This document shows, in pieces, positions 22,204 to 34,079 of a stretch of 64,000 bases of DNA. Each line of letters opens with the position of its first letter. Position 1 is the first letter of the stretch. The notes beneath the pieces are model-generated. The model saw nothing but the letters and a program-made list of their open reading frames with translations, did no database searches and was not told the DNA's origin. The DNA comes from Magicicada septendecula (Eukaryota > Arthropoda > Insecta > Hemiptera > Cicadidae). The position numbers and the translations under genes were made by a program. The stretch is from NCBI GenBank assembly GCA_034769895.1, contig CM068369.1, forward strand, positions 422,889,479-422,953,478, in the 5' to 3' direction.

Positions 22204-22248
22204 GATTCAGTATCGCAGATACAAGATAATGACAACACCATGTGTTGA
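22204..22248 (+). CDS. Probable last coding exon of the unidentified host gene
   Basis: A TTGATTGCAG acceptor precedes 22204. In the phase left by the donor at 13049, the exon encodes 14 residues (DSVSQIQDNDNTMC) and stops with TGA at 22246-22248. A poly(A) signal AATAAA follows at 22510. The two exons make a serine/asparagine-rich C-terminus that I cannot assign to a family. The phase match and the two good splice sites are the evidence. Without transcripts or the upstream exons the gene remains a prediction. Confidence 0.5.
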   Translation, partial: DSVSQIQDNDNTMC

Positions 22249-22535
22249 CTGATGTTCAAAGTGTACAGTGATAAGTCCTCGATCTTTATAATTTTGTGTT
22301 TCTTTAAATTACAAATTATTATTGTGTATAGTATAAAAATTTTGTAAAGTTTTTAATCTTCGTCAGCGTCAGTTCTTTTATTTTCTGTTTGTAATTTTCC
22401 TTATTTGTTGTACACAACTTTGTTTTTTATTTTTTTTTTTAAATAGTTATGTGTAAATTAAAAAAAAATGTATCTAGTAGTATTAGGTAACTACAAAATA
22501 TAGTTATACAATAAAGATATATAATTTCTTGAATA
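22249..22535 (+). other. Putative 3' UTR with AATAAA at 22510-22515
   Basis: AT-rich sequence after the TGA. The first AATAAA lies about 260 bp downstream. Others occur farther on (for example near 24255), so longer UTR forms are possible. Confidence 0.4.
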
Positions 22536-25360
22536 TAACTTTTCTGTTCAGTTAGAATTTAAATGTTTGTTAGTACCTTTAAACATTTAATTTGTATCCA
22601 GTTTGTATATATAAAATAGCATCACTTTTAATTTTCATTTTAGAAATGTTACAGGCATTCATGAAAGGACTAACATGTTCAATTTTTAAAAAGTAATTTT
22701 AAAGGTTCAATCTTAAAGCAGATTCCAAATTGTCAGAGCTTAAATTCAAGTAGTTGCAGAATTGTTACATAACAAAACAGTAAATTTTAAAGCTGGAATT
22801 AGTTACATGTAATTTTATAAAAATTTTTGAAACTGTAGAATAATTTTTAGGTTTTTGTAGGTGATGGCATGTGTAGACCTGAGTTAGACGAAGGGTATTG
22901 TCTAAATTTGACAAAATATAATTTACTTGGTATCTATTTATATGTATGTAGTATGTCATTATTTTATAAGGAGGATCATGCTATACAGAGTAGGTACGTT
23001 TACAGAATCTCTGAACGAATTGAATCATTAAATGAGGATACATTCACACTGTATCAAAAGTCAAAGGAAGGAATTATTAAAAATATCGTTATATAATTTT
23101 GCAGTTTTCCTATGTTTATAAAATGAGCTCATCAAAATAAAATGACCAAATAATGAATTGCTACTGAGGCATAAACCAAAATTTATATAAAAAAATAATT
23201 TAAAATTGGTATAGACAATTGTTTTTGCTCATTACCAATGAAGACATTTGCACAAGCATAGTGTACATGTGCACCAAAACTGATGACGGAGTTATAAGGA
23301 CGTATAATGAGGTCCACCTGTCTTCAGTAACAAGTTTTGGATATCGTTTGTCTTATAATTGATCATTGGAACAAGATATTAAAAAAAAAAGCGAAGAAAA
23401 ATGTTTTGCAGTACTAAAGTTCTACCTGAATGCTTGTATATTGTTTAGTAAAATAAAAGTAGATTGTTAGTAAATGCAACGGTTATGACAGGCATATATT
23501 TGTAGAATTTTCACAAAAGTTAAAAGCAATAATATTAATTTTTTACCATTAATTTAACAGATTTCTTTTGATATAGTAAGAATAAAATATTCCTTTTTTT
23601 GTAATCTGTAGACGTTCTTGGTTATTACTTGGCTACAAAATAAGTTATTCGAAATATGATTAAAAATTTGCAATATATTAACTAACTTTGTGACGGAATT
23701 GTACCAAACACAAATGAGACGAAGTATTGCTAACATGATTTTGCTTATAACTGGTTATCTAATTAATAATCATGATTATTGTGTGTGTGTGTGTTATACA
23801 GTTAATGTTTTAAAAAAAGTGTATGAGTAAAGAAAGAAGTATTGAGTGTCTATTTTTGAAAGTAATGTTTGTAGCATAAGTGGAAAGAAAATTTCTGTAT
23901 AACTATTTATATATAGAAACAATCTTCTGAAAGAAACCTCCTGATTGCCTGATATTAGAATAATTTTTTTCTGTTGAAATAATCTTAATAGAAGGCTGAA
24001 AACATAGAAATAAATTACAAATCATAATTGTGTGTCATCAATTTGTTTTCAGTAACAGTACTCAAACAATGTTCATTTATAGAAAGACATTTGTAGCCGG
24101 ACCAAAAATTTCTTGAGTGTACCTGTGAAAATAAAATATGGTTTTCGCAAAAATGTATGCATCATAAACAGAAATATATCAGAGGTCATATTTAATATGA
24201 TTTATATTTTTAATTTGCTAAATTATATTTGTAAAATATAGAATTTGTACTTAAATAAATAAATGTTTTCTTATTTTATCATTGAAACATTATTACTGTG
24301 AATGTCTAAAAAAAATGTTGCTTTTCTCTATGAAATTTAATGTTATTTGGAAAGAAAGTGAAGTGTTAAAAGGAAGGCATTTGATTAATAGCCGAATATA
24401 TTTAAAAGATACTTATAAAAAACATAATATTTGATGGTTGTTATTTCTCTCTCAGCTTACACATGATGATTCCGCACAACAAAATGTTAACAACATTAGT
24501 GCATCTGTTAGTGTGTGTGTGTATGCACGCGCACGCGTGTGCGAGAATGTACTTAAAGAGAGCCTAGTATTAATAAGTTGATTTTACATCTAGTGATAAG
24601 CATGAAATTAAAAAGTGTGAAGTTATATTTAAAAGTTTGTCATTAATATTAATATATAATGACATACAAATTATGTAAGTAGTATTAATGAACTGCTTCC
24701 TATGGTGTGAAATGTTTTGGTATGATGTGTTAATGAAAAGCCGCTGTATAAGTTTTTATAACATGTTGAGATCAGTTGTGAGAACTGATAAATGGTGATA
24801 ATTTGTATTTGAAGCGAAAGTTGAGGCTGTTACACCTTTAACTGCCATCTGATATGTGTGTGTAAAGTAAAAAATGGAATGTAACTATAAAACATCACTA
24901 CATAAATGTTTGATACATTTCATACATTAAAGATTATTACTGTTTTGTATTTGATTTTTTGAAAATATATTTTAAGTATATATGAATATATATTTTTTGT
25001 GGTTGTGTTACATATTTTAATACTAAATTTGTTGCGAGCTTCAAGTGTAGAACATAGCTTATTAAATATTAACACTTCATAATATTTTATTAAGCTTTTA
25101 TTATTATTATAGGCAGTTTTTTAATTATTAGCAGTGAGTTGTATACATGATATTATTTTAAAACATTATTAGGTGATAAAAATATGTAAGAGAATGTTAA
25201 AAAAGTGAGTAATATATTTTGTTACTTATTACAGTTTTAAAAGATGCATTATTAAATGGTTTATTGAAATAAATAATTAACTTCCTGAATGGTTTTACTA
25301 ATTGTTTTTGAAGTGCGTTATACTCTGTTTCAGATATTATTGTTTGAAGCTAAACAGACA
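22536..25360. other. Long AT-rich stretch, no gene seen
   Basis: No supported frames or inverted ends. Contains short (GT)n runs near 23777 and 24507. It could include extended 3' UTR of the host gene or simply be intergenic. Confidence 0.45.
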
Positions 25361-25364
25361 ACTC

Positions 25365-25605
25365 TAGGAGAAGACGGGAGAATGTAATGTTATGAAAGAA
25401 GAGCACCCCCGAAACATACAAAACCCCAGGTTGCCACCACATTTTGACAGGTGGAATGTGCAAACTGCATACTGTCCACCAAAATAAAACAAGAACCAAA
25501 ACACTAATATACTCACTTAAGCCCTTACAGAAGAATACAGGGTCCAGATTCGTTTAGACGGGTCTGTGAGCACAGGTTAAGTGAGGGTGAGGTGACAAGT
25601 AAAAA
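25365..25605 (+). repeat. Dispersed repeat family R1, copy 2
   Basis: Matches 13988-14210 in the same order: AGGTTGCCACCACAT, GGTGGAATGTGCAAACTGC, CCTTACAGAAGAATACAGGGTCC, GAGCACAGGTTAAG and GGTGACAAGTAA. Confidence 0.75.
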
Positions 25606-25837
25606 CACGTTACCAGAAAAATGTATTATATCATTATTTAATTAAACGTTGTTTCATTTTTTGAAAATTGATTTAACTTGTGTTAAATTGACAGTTTGAA
25701 TTTTATGTTTCCAATTTAACAAGTCAAATGAATAGAACAATTTATACTCTGAATGCTCTTACTTTTTGAGTCATCAATAAGACAGTTTGTAATTGTATAA
25801 ATAATAAGAAAAAGGAAAGCCCTGATACTACCTTACT

Positions 25838-26018
25838 TATGAGAAGATTCCTAATAAACCAAAAGACCTTGGGTTACCACCAACATTTTTATAGATGGAA
25901 TGTGGAAACCGTGTCCCCGTGAAAACATTTAAGAAATAAAAAACTTTCCCTTATCAGAAGATTCAAAATACGTTAGACGAACTCATTGAGCACAGTTTAG
26001 GTTAGGTAGATGATGTTG
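25838..26018 (+). repeat. Dispersed repeat family R1, copy 3 (diverged)
   Basis: The same landmark order as the other two copies (GGGTTACCACCAACAT, GATGGAATGTGGAAACCG, TCAGAAGATTC, GAGCACAGTTTAGG), with the middle shortened. Confidence 0.65.
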
Positions 26019-26019
26019 A

Positions 26020-27521
26020 AATAACTCAACTAATAGTTATATTAATATACATTTTTATTTGATGTGAAAACACCAATTTCATATTTACTTGTATAATTAT
26101 AATCCAGTTACCTTCACATATGTTTTTCTTTTCTCTTATGACTCTTTATTCATTTAATTTTCTATTTATTTATCTTTTTGTTTTATACGTAAAAGATAAA
26201 ATTATCATTATTCCTGTTTCTCATTGTAAATTAAACGTTTTAACTAAAAACTTATATATACAAAGCCAAGCAAATCAGTACTTTCAACTGTTTTCTCTTA
26301 CTTCTCCCACCCCCTTTTTCACACTCATTACCTTGCTCTCACACACATGCTATGGCCTGCACCCCATTGATGAGATTCGGTATTCTATATTTTTTCTCTC
26401 TCTTTTTGTGGAATGATGTGAGTTGTTACTTATTAGAACCCAGTAGTACATGTTATCTCCCAGTGTCACTCGGTATGGTTTTGCACTTACTCATATTTGT
26501 TTTGTTTGTTTGTTTCACTGATCTAAATGCTGCATTAAGAATTATTGAATTTTTAAAACTTGGAGTAAAACTTTTGCTGATAAAAGAACTCAGAAATGTT
26601 TAACGTTCACTGTTATAACATAGGCATACACCTTGTTGCCCGCGGGCACCAAGTCACCATAATTTTTAACGTGCGCAGTGTTCAATGGTTGTTTGCAATA
26701 CTTTTAAAAGTTAATTGTTTGTAATAATTTTAACCGGGGCACTGCCTTATTGAGTTGCTGCCACCGCCGTGTCCGGTGTCAAAATTGTGACTGTTGATAC
26801 TTTTAATTAATTTTTTACCCCACAGTCCTAACTTTGTGTATGAGACGCGGTCTGCTCTCTCTGATGTTTAATTCGCTAATGACTGTCGCTGTGCTTGCAC
26901 GTCTTTCTCCCCGCTCCTGTGCTAAAACCAGTTTGCTTCAGCTCTCCTGTGAGAAAGTCGGCAGATGTGAATTGATGCACACTCTTTGAGCGTGTGAAAC
27001 TGAATTTCAGGCACCTACACCTGCCAAATAATTATGCACTTGACAGAACAATGCCAACACTTCCCAGACAAAGTCACGTACAAAAAATTCCATGCTCTCT
27101 GATATTGTTTCACAACTACGAAAATCTGTTCATGCATTAAGCTTAATAAAATGTACCATTAGAAGTTTGTGCCCTTATTTTAGCTGAACAGTTTTTTATC
27201 AAAGTCAATTACAAAACCAGAAATTACAAACCTTCTACATATTTTTTAATCAAATAAAACAAATTAAAAATATAGATATGAATATGTATATTTCTTAATT
27301 AACCCTTACAAACAAAGGTACAGATTCCAAATCAAATAACCAGGACTTCTAATGGCATAATTGTTTTAATGAAAAATCTCCCCTTAGGCCTTCTCACACT
27401 CATGCACACATTCACTCATTCATACTTGTAATTTTAACCCTTTATAGTCCCTGTTTCATACTGTGATGGCAGAGAGGCAAGCATCTGCTCTCCGGTATCA
27501 GCATTGCGAACACCTGACGGC
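26020..27521. other. No gene seen upstream of Element-O
   Basis: AT-rich, then moderately GC-richer from about 26630. The last 40 bp contain ACACCTGACGG, which matches ACACCTGACG repeats on the other side of Element-O (50966 and 51017). The retroelement therefore landed inside a pre-existing tandem repeat. Confidence 0.5.
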
Positions 27522-27525
27522 GCAT
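27522..27525. repeat. Element-O target-site duplication, left copy (GCAT)
   Basis: GCAT immediately before TGTAACAG. The matching GCAT is at 50961-50964 after GTTAACA. A 4-bp duplication is usual for Ty3/gypsy integrases. Confidence 0.9.
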
Positions 27526-28756
27526 TGTAACAGTACATAAAGGCCCAATACTTTAATTATGGGATCTGAGGTTAAATTTTATGTTTTATTGTATAACTGT
27601 TAAATACAGAATGGTTAGGTCCATTGTCCCTCTGTAAAAAGGAACAACGCAGATTCGGTGAGAGTAGTACAATGCCAAGTTCATCGTTGGACGAGCGAAA
27701 GCCGGTAGAGGTAATGGCGGTGTATATGACGACGGACTATAAATAAGAATTGTGATTGGGTTATAAAGCTGTTTCGTCATAAACAAAAGACAATGACGCA
27801 TGAACCACAACGTATGTAACTAGGCGTTGTCCCATCGAACAAAGCCTGATGATGTCAAATGCACACACACAAGCAAAAATTTGCATATGCCTCTTTCTCA
27901 ATTCAACGTAGTACTCCAAAGGGTCAGCAGCGATATATCGCTGTCTGGTCAGTTTTGCCACAAAAGTTTAACATAATTATATTATAAAATAAAATTGTGA
28001 TAGTGGAGCGGTAGAGGCTCAAGTTTGTTAACAGTCAGAAACATAAAATGTAGAATCAGTGCACAATATATATTAAAAAACAACGAAACATGAGGCGAAC
28101 ACCGGCCATACACCTGGAACACAGCCAACAACAGCGAGGGAGCAACTCAGACCACCGTTGAGAGAAGTTGAATCTTTATCACTTTTGTTTTCTTAATTAA
28201 TGAGCTCATTAACCGAAATTAGCCAAATTTGATCAAATGTATTTGCAATAGGGAGAATGTATGTGAGTGTGAGTGAGTGAGCACATGGCCATGACTATCT
28301 ATGCCGAGGGCATTGGTTTGTGTATCAATGAAGATACAATTCAGTAATAATTAGAGCTGCAGCTACAAAATAAAAGTTTATAATGATACTAACTAGAGTC
28401 ACAAAAATGAGAATATTATGACTGAATAGGGTTGATTAAAATGCCACCATTTTGTTTTGTAACATTGTATACGACGCCATTTTGAGGCCTTGTTATATAT
28501 TTATGTTTCTCTGGTTACGACAATTAAAATTCAGTAATTGCACTAAGTTAACTGTCAGTGTTATTCTTTCTATCACCTTCTTGTGCCTCGATCTCGCTGA
28601 GAATGAACCCTGGCACCTTAGTAAGAAATTTACAATAGATAGAAAATCACGTGCTCTCACGTACCCGAATTTGGTAAGTACATGCGTACCATATAATAGT
28701 CATATTTATATGTATATAAATATAAATAAATGTGTGTATTAACTCGTGAGTTAACA
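27526..28756 (+). repeat. Element-O 5' LTR
   Basis: Starts TGTAACAGTAC and ends GAGTTAACA. Near-identical to 49729-50960. Short frames within it are not supported as genes. Confidence 0.95.
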
Positions 28757-28758
28757 AA

Positions 28759-28776
28759 TGGCGCCCGAACAGGGAC
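28759..28776 (+). promoter_or_regulatory. Primer-binding site, lysine-tRNA type
   Basis: TGGCGCCCGAACAGGGAC, two bases after the LTR. It is complementary to the 3' end of a tRNA-Lys of the type used by many retroviruses and some gypsy-like elements. It fixes the plus orientation and the LTR end. Confidence 0.95.
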
Positions 28777-28957
28777 TGTATATAAAGCCACTTTATATAA
28801 AATATAGGCCAGATTTAGAAACAAGTAAGGTGATAGAACAGTGCATAACCTAATACAAGAGGTTATGGAGGTTATGTTGACAAAACATAGTGAGTAGTAA
28901 TTGTGTAACTAATTACAAGTAGAACTAAATAGTCATTCCAATAGTCAAATTACCAAA

Positions 28958-29350
28958 ATGGCAGAAAGTAATAATAGCATAGAAATGGATAATACAGCTA
29001 CAGAGTCAATTTTATTAGACGGAATAAATGCTAACTCGACACCTAAAACAATTGAAAATAAAATATCCTTGGAAGATTTATTTACATTAATTAGTGACAA
29101 ATTTGAACAACAGAATCTTAAATTCGATAACAAATTTAACCAGATGAATAGTACATTTAATGTAAAGTTAGACAGTTTCGAGAATGAGCTCAAGAAACAA
29201 AATAACTTGCAAAACGTAAAATTAGATCAAGTAGAGGAGAAATTTGAAGAATTTGAAAATGAAATGCATAAACAAAATGTTGAGGTTAACAAGAAAATTA
29301 GTAAAATAGAGACACAATATGATGATGTTAAAAAACAAACAGAACTGTAA
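28958..29350 (+). pseudogene. gag: Element-O Gag N-terminal coiled coil
   Basis: The ATG at 28958 sits in the good context CAAAATG after a 180-nt leader. 130 codons follow: an acidic N-terminus, then heptad-like repeats rich in Lys, Glu, Asn and Phe (KFEQQNLKFDNKFNQMNSTF and on), which predict a long coiled coil. The frame is cut by a stop at 29350. The coiled-coil pattern carries on in a different frame to about 29800, so a small indel broke the gene. Element-I's ORF starts with a similar repeat, showing that the two are related. Confidence 0.8.
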
Positions 29351-30006
29351 ATGAGCAAGTTAAGACTAAGATAAGTAATTTAGACGATAGAGTTAATCAA
29401 ATTAATGAAACCATTCGAAACCAGATAGAAACCCAGAGTAGAGAAGTAGAAGATAAATATGTAGAGACAGTAGAACAGTTAGAAATTAAAACTAAGAATG
29501 AGATAAGTAAACAATTAGAATTGAGAACTCATATTTTACAAAACAAATTAGAACAATGTGAATTAAATGTAGTAGACCTAACAAAAGGTATTCAAACAAT
29601 AGATAACACTATATCTGAATATGAAAACAGTACAATTGATAAAATAAATATGTTACAGAGTAGAATTAAAGAAATAGATAGTTTACACATACAAAATTAT
29701 AACGATGTGCATGATAGATATAACTTAGTTGAGAGTGATTTAACAAAAGTGAAAAATGAGTTACGGGGGGAGATTAACAAAAAATTAACGGGAACCATGG
29801 AAAGGGTTGTCATTACGAGAGATTTCTATAACGAGATAGAGTTAGAATTGTTCAGTTATGAAAACCAAACAATACACCCCATGCGATTTATCAACCAAAC
29901 CAGGGAGTACCACCATTTCAGTAACAGTAATTGGGAGATACAATTAACCAAGATAATCAAATGTTTAAGGGTAGTGCAGCAGTATGGGCGGAAGCACACA
30001 GAGTAG
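29351..30006 (+). pseudogene. gag: Element-O Gag middle part (coiled coil into capsid)
   Basis: Open in frame from about 29345. The ORF listed from its first Met covers 29521-30006. The first half continues the coiled coil. From about 29790 it resembles the start of a capsid-like region (IHPMRFINQTREYHHF). It loses frame near 29940, where the next frame takes over. Confidence 0.75.
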
Positions 30007-30662
30007 AGTGGGGTAATTATGAGATGTTCGAACAAGCTTTTAAGGGAAAGTATTGGCCAGAAGAGGAACAAGAAGCGTTGAGGAGTAGAATAATGGGAAC
30101 AGGCAGTTTTGGGGGCCACCCAGATAATAATATAACAATATATGTAACCCAATTGTACAACGAAGCTAAATATTTAGAACCCCAAATTCCCTTCAAGTCA
30201 TTTGTAATGTATGTTAGTAAACACCTACCTAGGGAAGTGCAAATAACATTAATGACAAAGGAAATAGCAAATTTAAGTGAACTTGAGAAAGTACTTGATA
30301 TTTTACAGAGTATTAGAGATAGGGAAGTGAATAGACGATTACCACCGGGTAGTTATAAACCAAACCATGTAGAATATAGTTCACAAAGAAATAATTACAA
30401 TGAACATAATATAACGAATAAAGATAATCATTATAAATCAGGTGAGTGGAGATGTTATAGGTGTCAACAGGAGAATTTTGCATTCCGTCGACAGTGTTTC
30501 AAGTGTAGACTGCCGAGAGAAGTACAACGGAGGAGAGAGGAGACGAGACAGGATAAACCTCAAGGCAGAGAGACACCGGACACGAGAGAAGCAGTGAACA
30601 ATAACCAGAGGCCAAATAAGGGACACCGAGGCCCCACCACCAGCAGACACCAGGAAAACTAG
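29931..30662 (+). pseudogene. gag: Element-O Gag capsid and RanBP2-type zinc finger
   Basis: This 243-codon frame has a capsid-like part (residues about 8-135, with AAVWAEAHR and FEQAFKGKYW blocks) and then a zinc finger at residues 173-192: W173, C175, C178, N182, C189, C192. The spacing W-x-C-x2-C-x3-N-x6-C-x2-C is that of RanBP2-type fingers, several of which bind single-stranded RNA. It is not the CCHC knuckle of ordinary Gag proteins. A basic, Arg/Pro-rich tail follows and the frame stops at 30662. The pol frame overlaps in the -1 frame from 30620. The start codon lies upstream in another frame, so this is the 3' part of a broken gag. Confidence 0.85.
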
Positions 30663-32248
30663 AATTGACAGTGGTAGCCAGGACCCGACCACTGTTCAGG
30701 GAAACGCAGAAGGTCCAACCAGTCGAGGAGATACACAGCAACGTAATTAAAGCAGATATTGTAGCCGACCTGATGGAAGAAGAGAATAATGCCAACAGCG
30801 AGGTGAGAGCCGGACTGACAGAAATTCAGGTAACTGTAGGAAATAAGACTTTTAGAACATTGATAGATACGGGTAGCGAAATTTCCGTGATAGCAGAGAA
30901 CATTTTAGTAGAATTAAGAGAGTTTAACAAAGATATTCCAGTTTTGCCAGTAGCAGGAGTCACGGTGATAGGAGTTACGGGTGTACGCAGCAAGAGAGTG
31001 ACAAAACAGATACATTTGAGTTTTCTAATAGATAATGTAGAATTTGTAAACACATTTTTGGTAGTAAGAGGGTTAAGTTTAGATGTCATACTGGGTAATG
31101 ATTTTTTGCAAAGGACAAGAGCTGTTATAAATTTTAGAGAGAAGGTGATAGAATTAGATGGGGGTGACCGGTCGGTAAGAGTAAAATTTGAACAGATAAT
31201 AAATAAAGTTAGAACGTGCGGAGTTAAAATACTACAGAAGGGTGTAAGTGAGAATAGTATAGATACTAGGGTAAATGCATGTATAGAGGCAGAGTATATG
31301 AGTGAGTTGGAGAGTGAAAAGAGTAATATTAATGATGCAGTATGGGAGTTAAGGGCGGATGAATTTTGTAGTGAAGGTGAGGTGGTAAGGAGTGGTCAGC
31401 GTGCAGCGTTGTGGCAAGTGATAAAGCGGTATAGAGGAGTGTTTGCCGAGGTTCCAGGAAGGGCAAGAGAGTATGAGTGTGTATTGCAAATAAGGGAACA
31501 CACACCGTTCATGCAAAGGAGCTACCCTGTCCCTTACTCAAAAAGACGAGCGGTGCAGAGAGAACTGGACAGGATGATGGAAACAGGTATAATCGAACGG
31601 TCAGTATCACACTATTCTAATCCACTAGTGGTAGTAATTAAAAAGGACGGACGAGTACATTTATGTTTGGACGCTAGGAGAATAAATCAGATCATAATCC
31701 CCGACCGAGAGTCACCAGAGCCTATCAATGAGATCTTCCAGAAGTTCAGTGGAATGAAGTATATGACATCGCTGGATTTAACAGCTGGATATTGGCAGGT
31801 TCCGTTAGCAGAGGTTAGTAGAAAGTATACAGCATTTTTGTTTAATGGCAAGAATTACCAGTTTCGACGTCTACACTTCGGATTAAACACCAGCGTCACC
31901 AGCTTTATAAAGTGTTTGGATAAAATTTTGAGGCCCAAAGAGTTAGACTTTTTGACTGTGTACGTGGACGATATTTTGATTGCATCCAGGACCTTCGAGG
32001 ACCATTTAGATCACTTGGAATATGTATTGGCTAGACTAGAGGAAGGAGGACTTACGATAAATTGGGACAAGTCAACGTTTCTGCAAACACAAATCAAATT
32101 TTTAGGATTTATTTTCACGCCGGAAGGGATCTCAGCGAACCCCGACAAAGTCGAATCCATCATGCGTTTCCCTGAACAATGTGAATTTCATGAAACAAAA
32201 TTCCCTGAGGAATGTGAAGCAATTGCAAAGTTTCCTTGGGTTATGTAA
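30620..32248 (+). pseudogene. pol: Element-O protease and reverse transcriptase
   Basis: The open pol frame starts at 30620, in the -1 frame relative to gag. Numbering residues from the TTG at 30665, the retropepsin motif is D68-T-G-S and the flap-side GND is at 144-146. RT shows D371 in TSLDLTAGYW and an intact Y433-V-D-D box. The sequence loses frame near 32180-32250, just after the RT thumb, where the RNase H frame (32181-32750) takes over. All catalytic residues visible here are intact, so decay of the element is recent. The role in the parent element is polyprotein cleavage and cDNA synthesis. Confidence 0.93.
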
Positions 32249-32745
32249 TTTCTATCGAAAATTTCAGCAAAACTATGCAGATCTAACCGCAAGACTGAGC
32301 TCAGTACTCCAGAAAACCAAACAATGGAAGTGGGGAGAGATGGAGCGTAAAGCGTTTGAAGAGATTAAAAAGAAATTCAGCCAAATGGTGAAGATGAACC
32401 ACCCGGACTTCGAGAGAGTGTTTTATTTACAAACGGATGCAAGCAATGTGGCCATCGGTGCGGAATTATACCAAGAAGGCGAGGACAAGGAACGTAGGAT
32501 AATAGCATTTGCACGTAGATCGTTAATACAGGCAGAGAAGATCTATACAACGATGGAGAAGGAGTTATCGAGTATAGTATTCGCCGTTGGAAAATTTAGA
32601 ACCTACATTCTAGGAAATCGCACAGTAATTAGGACGGACCACAAAGCTTTGTCATTTTTAAACACATGTAAACTTGCTCACAGCCGTCTAACCAGGTGGG
32701 TACTTGTATTGCAGGAATATAATTTTGAGTGGGAATATATCAAGG
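32181..32745 (+). pseudogene. pol: Element-O RNase H domain, cut by Element-I
   Basis: The frame begins in the RT connection (FLGLCNFYRKF) and contains the Ty3/gypsy RNase H triad: D86 (YLQTDASNV), E128 (MEKELSS) and D153 (IRTDHKALS). It ends with NFEWEYIK at the insertion of Element-I (LTR starts at 32746). The coding sequence resumes on the far side at 46348 with the linker to integrase. It is separated from RT by a frameshift. Confidence 0.92.
32742..32745. repeat. Element-I target-site duplication (AAGG, left copy)
   Basis: AAGG precedes TGTGATGG. The second AAGG is at 46348-46351 after AGTTACA. Removing the insert and one AAGG restores reading continuity of the host element, which confirms the junctions. 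Confidence 0.92.
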
Positions 32746-34059
32746 TGTGATGGTACAATTCTGGTACAATCTTAAATTAACAAAAACATGGTATAAAAGA
32801 CCATAAGTATTGTATTCCTTCATTTTTTAACAATTTGGTCATAATTAATTAAACCTTTAATAATCCCTTTAAAGCTACAGTGAGTAAACTATATAAATAT
32901 TTTGTGAACGCAAAAGTGAATTGACAGGATTCTAACTGTTTTCATCGCAAAAAAACAAGAAACAGCAAAAAACGTATGTCGCATACTGAGATAAGGTGCG
33001 TAGCCCTGACGACGTCAGCAGTGAGGAATGTTTTTCCGTAAACAAGTCGATGCTGTAAACAGATGAACAATAGCTTGATGACGTAGTTTTTGCCCCACCT
33101 ACGCAATATGAAACAAAGAATCTGAGTCATTTTCTTCTAGAGCGTGAACGCAGCCGGCCGGCAAACAGTTCACCGAGTGTGCATTTTAACTTTTACACCA
33201 CTAAAAGTGGTTAATTAACTAGATAAAATATCGGAAATGTTGGGGCGTTAAAGAATTTGAACAGGTGTCATCGGCCGTTGGATCGTCCAAAAAGCATTGT
33301 GCGTGTAGGATCTGCCCAAAGCGTTTTCGTGGGCAGACACGACGGTGTGGGCCATTAACACGATGTAAAGAAGGAACAGATTGCACGACCGGACGACCCT
33401 AGTAGTGCGGTGAGACCTAACCAAAAAATTGGGTGAGAACGTTCCAACATCATTTTTTAGTTTCAAGTAAAACAATATAATTCAACATAATGACCAACTC
33501 AAAATTCAATCACTGTTAAAATGAAACCAAATCTTATTTAAAATTTTAGAATGAGTTCAGTAAAAAAAAAATAAGAAATTGTACCAGAGCGTGAGAGAGA
33601 GAGAGTGAGAGGGAGAGAGTGTCGTATATTTTCTAAGTGCTGGGTTGTGCGAGATATATATCTATGTTTAATAATCTATTATATAATATTTCATAATTAC
33701 ATATCCAATGTTTCATGTTTACTCGTAGATATTTTGGAGGGTTTAATGTTCGCTAAGCGCACCATTGTGTAAGATGTACTTACAGTAAAATAAATTGGGT
33801 ATATCATTGGTAACAATTTTAAACAGATATTGTTATTATTTCACATAACAATTTCCGCTCGTCTAGAGTTCGCTTAACGAATTCCTGCCCTATAGTGACT
33901 TTGAAAGGTAAGTAAAATTACAAAGTTATTTACATATATTTATACTTATATCAAGATGGCGCCCGATTTTTGAAAACATTGCTTATATCGTATAACGTAT
34001 CTTTTATTGCGCCAGAACAGGGACATAACTATTTGTAACTATCTTTTATTATAGTTACA
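32746..34059 (+). repeat. Element-I 5' LTR
   Basis: 1314 bp, near-identical to 45047-46347. Contains a GA-rich microsatellite near 33590-33622 and two primer-site-like sequences near its 3' end (see separate entry). Confidence 0.93.
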
Positions 34060-34079
34060 AATGGCGCCTGAACAGGGAC
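33954..34079 (+). promoter_or_regulatory. Element-I primer-binding site plus two PBS-like copies inside the LTR
   Basis: The functional-looking site TGGCGCCTGAACAGGGAC is at 34062-34079, two bases after the LTR. Two degenerate look-alikes lie inside the LTR: TGGCGCCCGA near 33958 and GCGCCAGAACAGGGAC near 34011. Both recur in the right LTR (about 46246 and 46298). This suggests that the LTR boundary moved downstream past older primer sites. Confidence 0.85.

Noticed and set aside
26120..26603. Phe/Leu-rich plus-strand frames resembling membrane segments
   Set aside because: Hydrophobicity follows from T-rich composition; no start context, no conserved block.
27586..27961. Minus-strand frames inside the Element-O LTRs (and the same at 49789-50164)
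   Set aside because: They recur only because the LTR recurs; no family likeness and no coding pattern between copies.
33248..33475. Minus-strand frame inside the Element-I LTR (and 45548-45775)
   Set aside because: Same reasoning: LTR shadow frame, no independent support.
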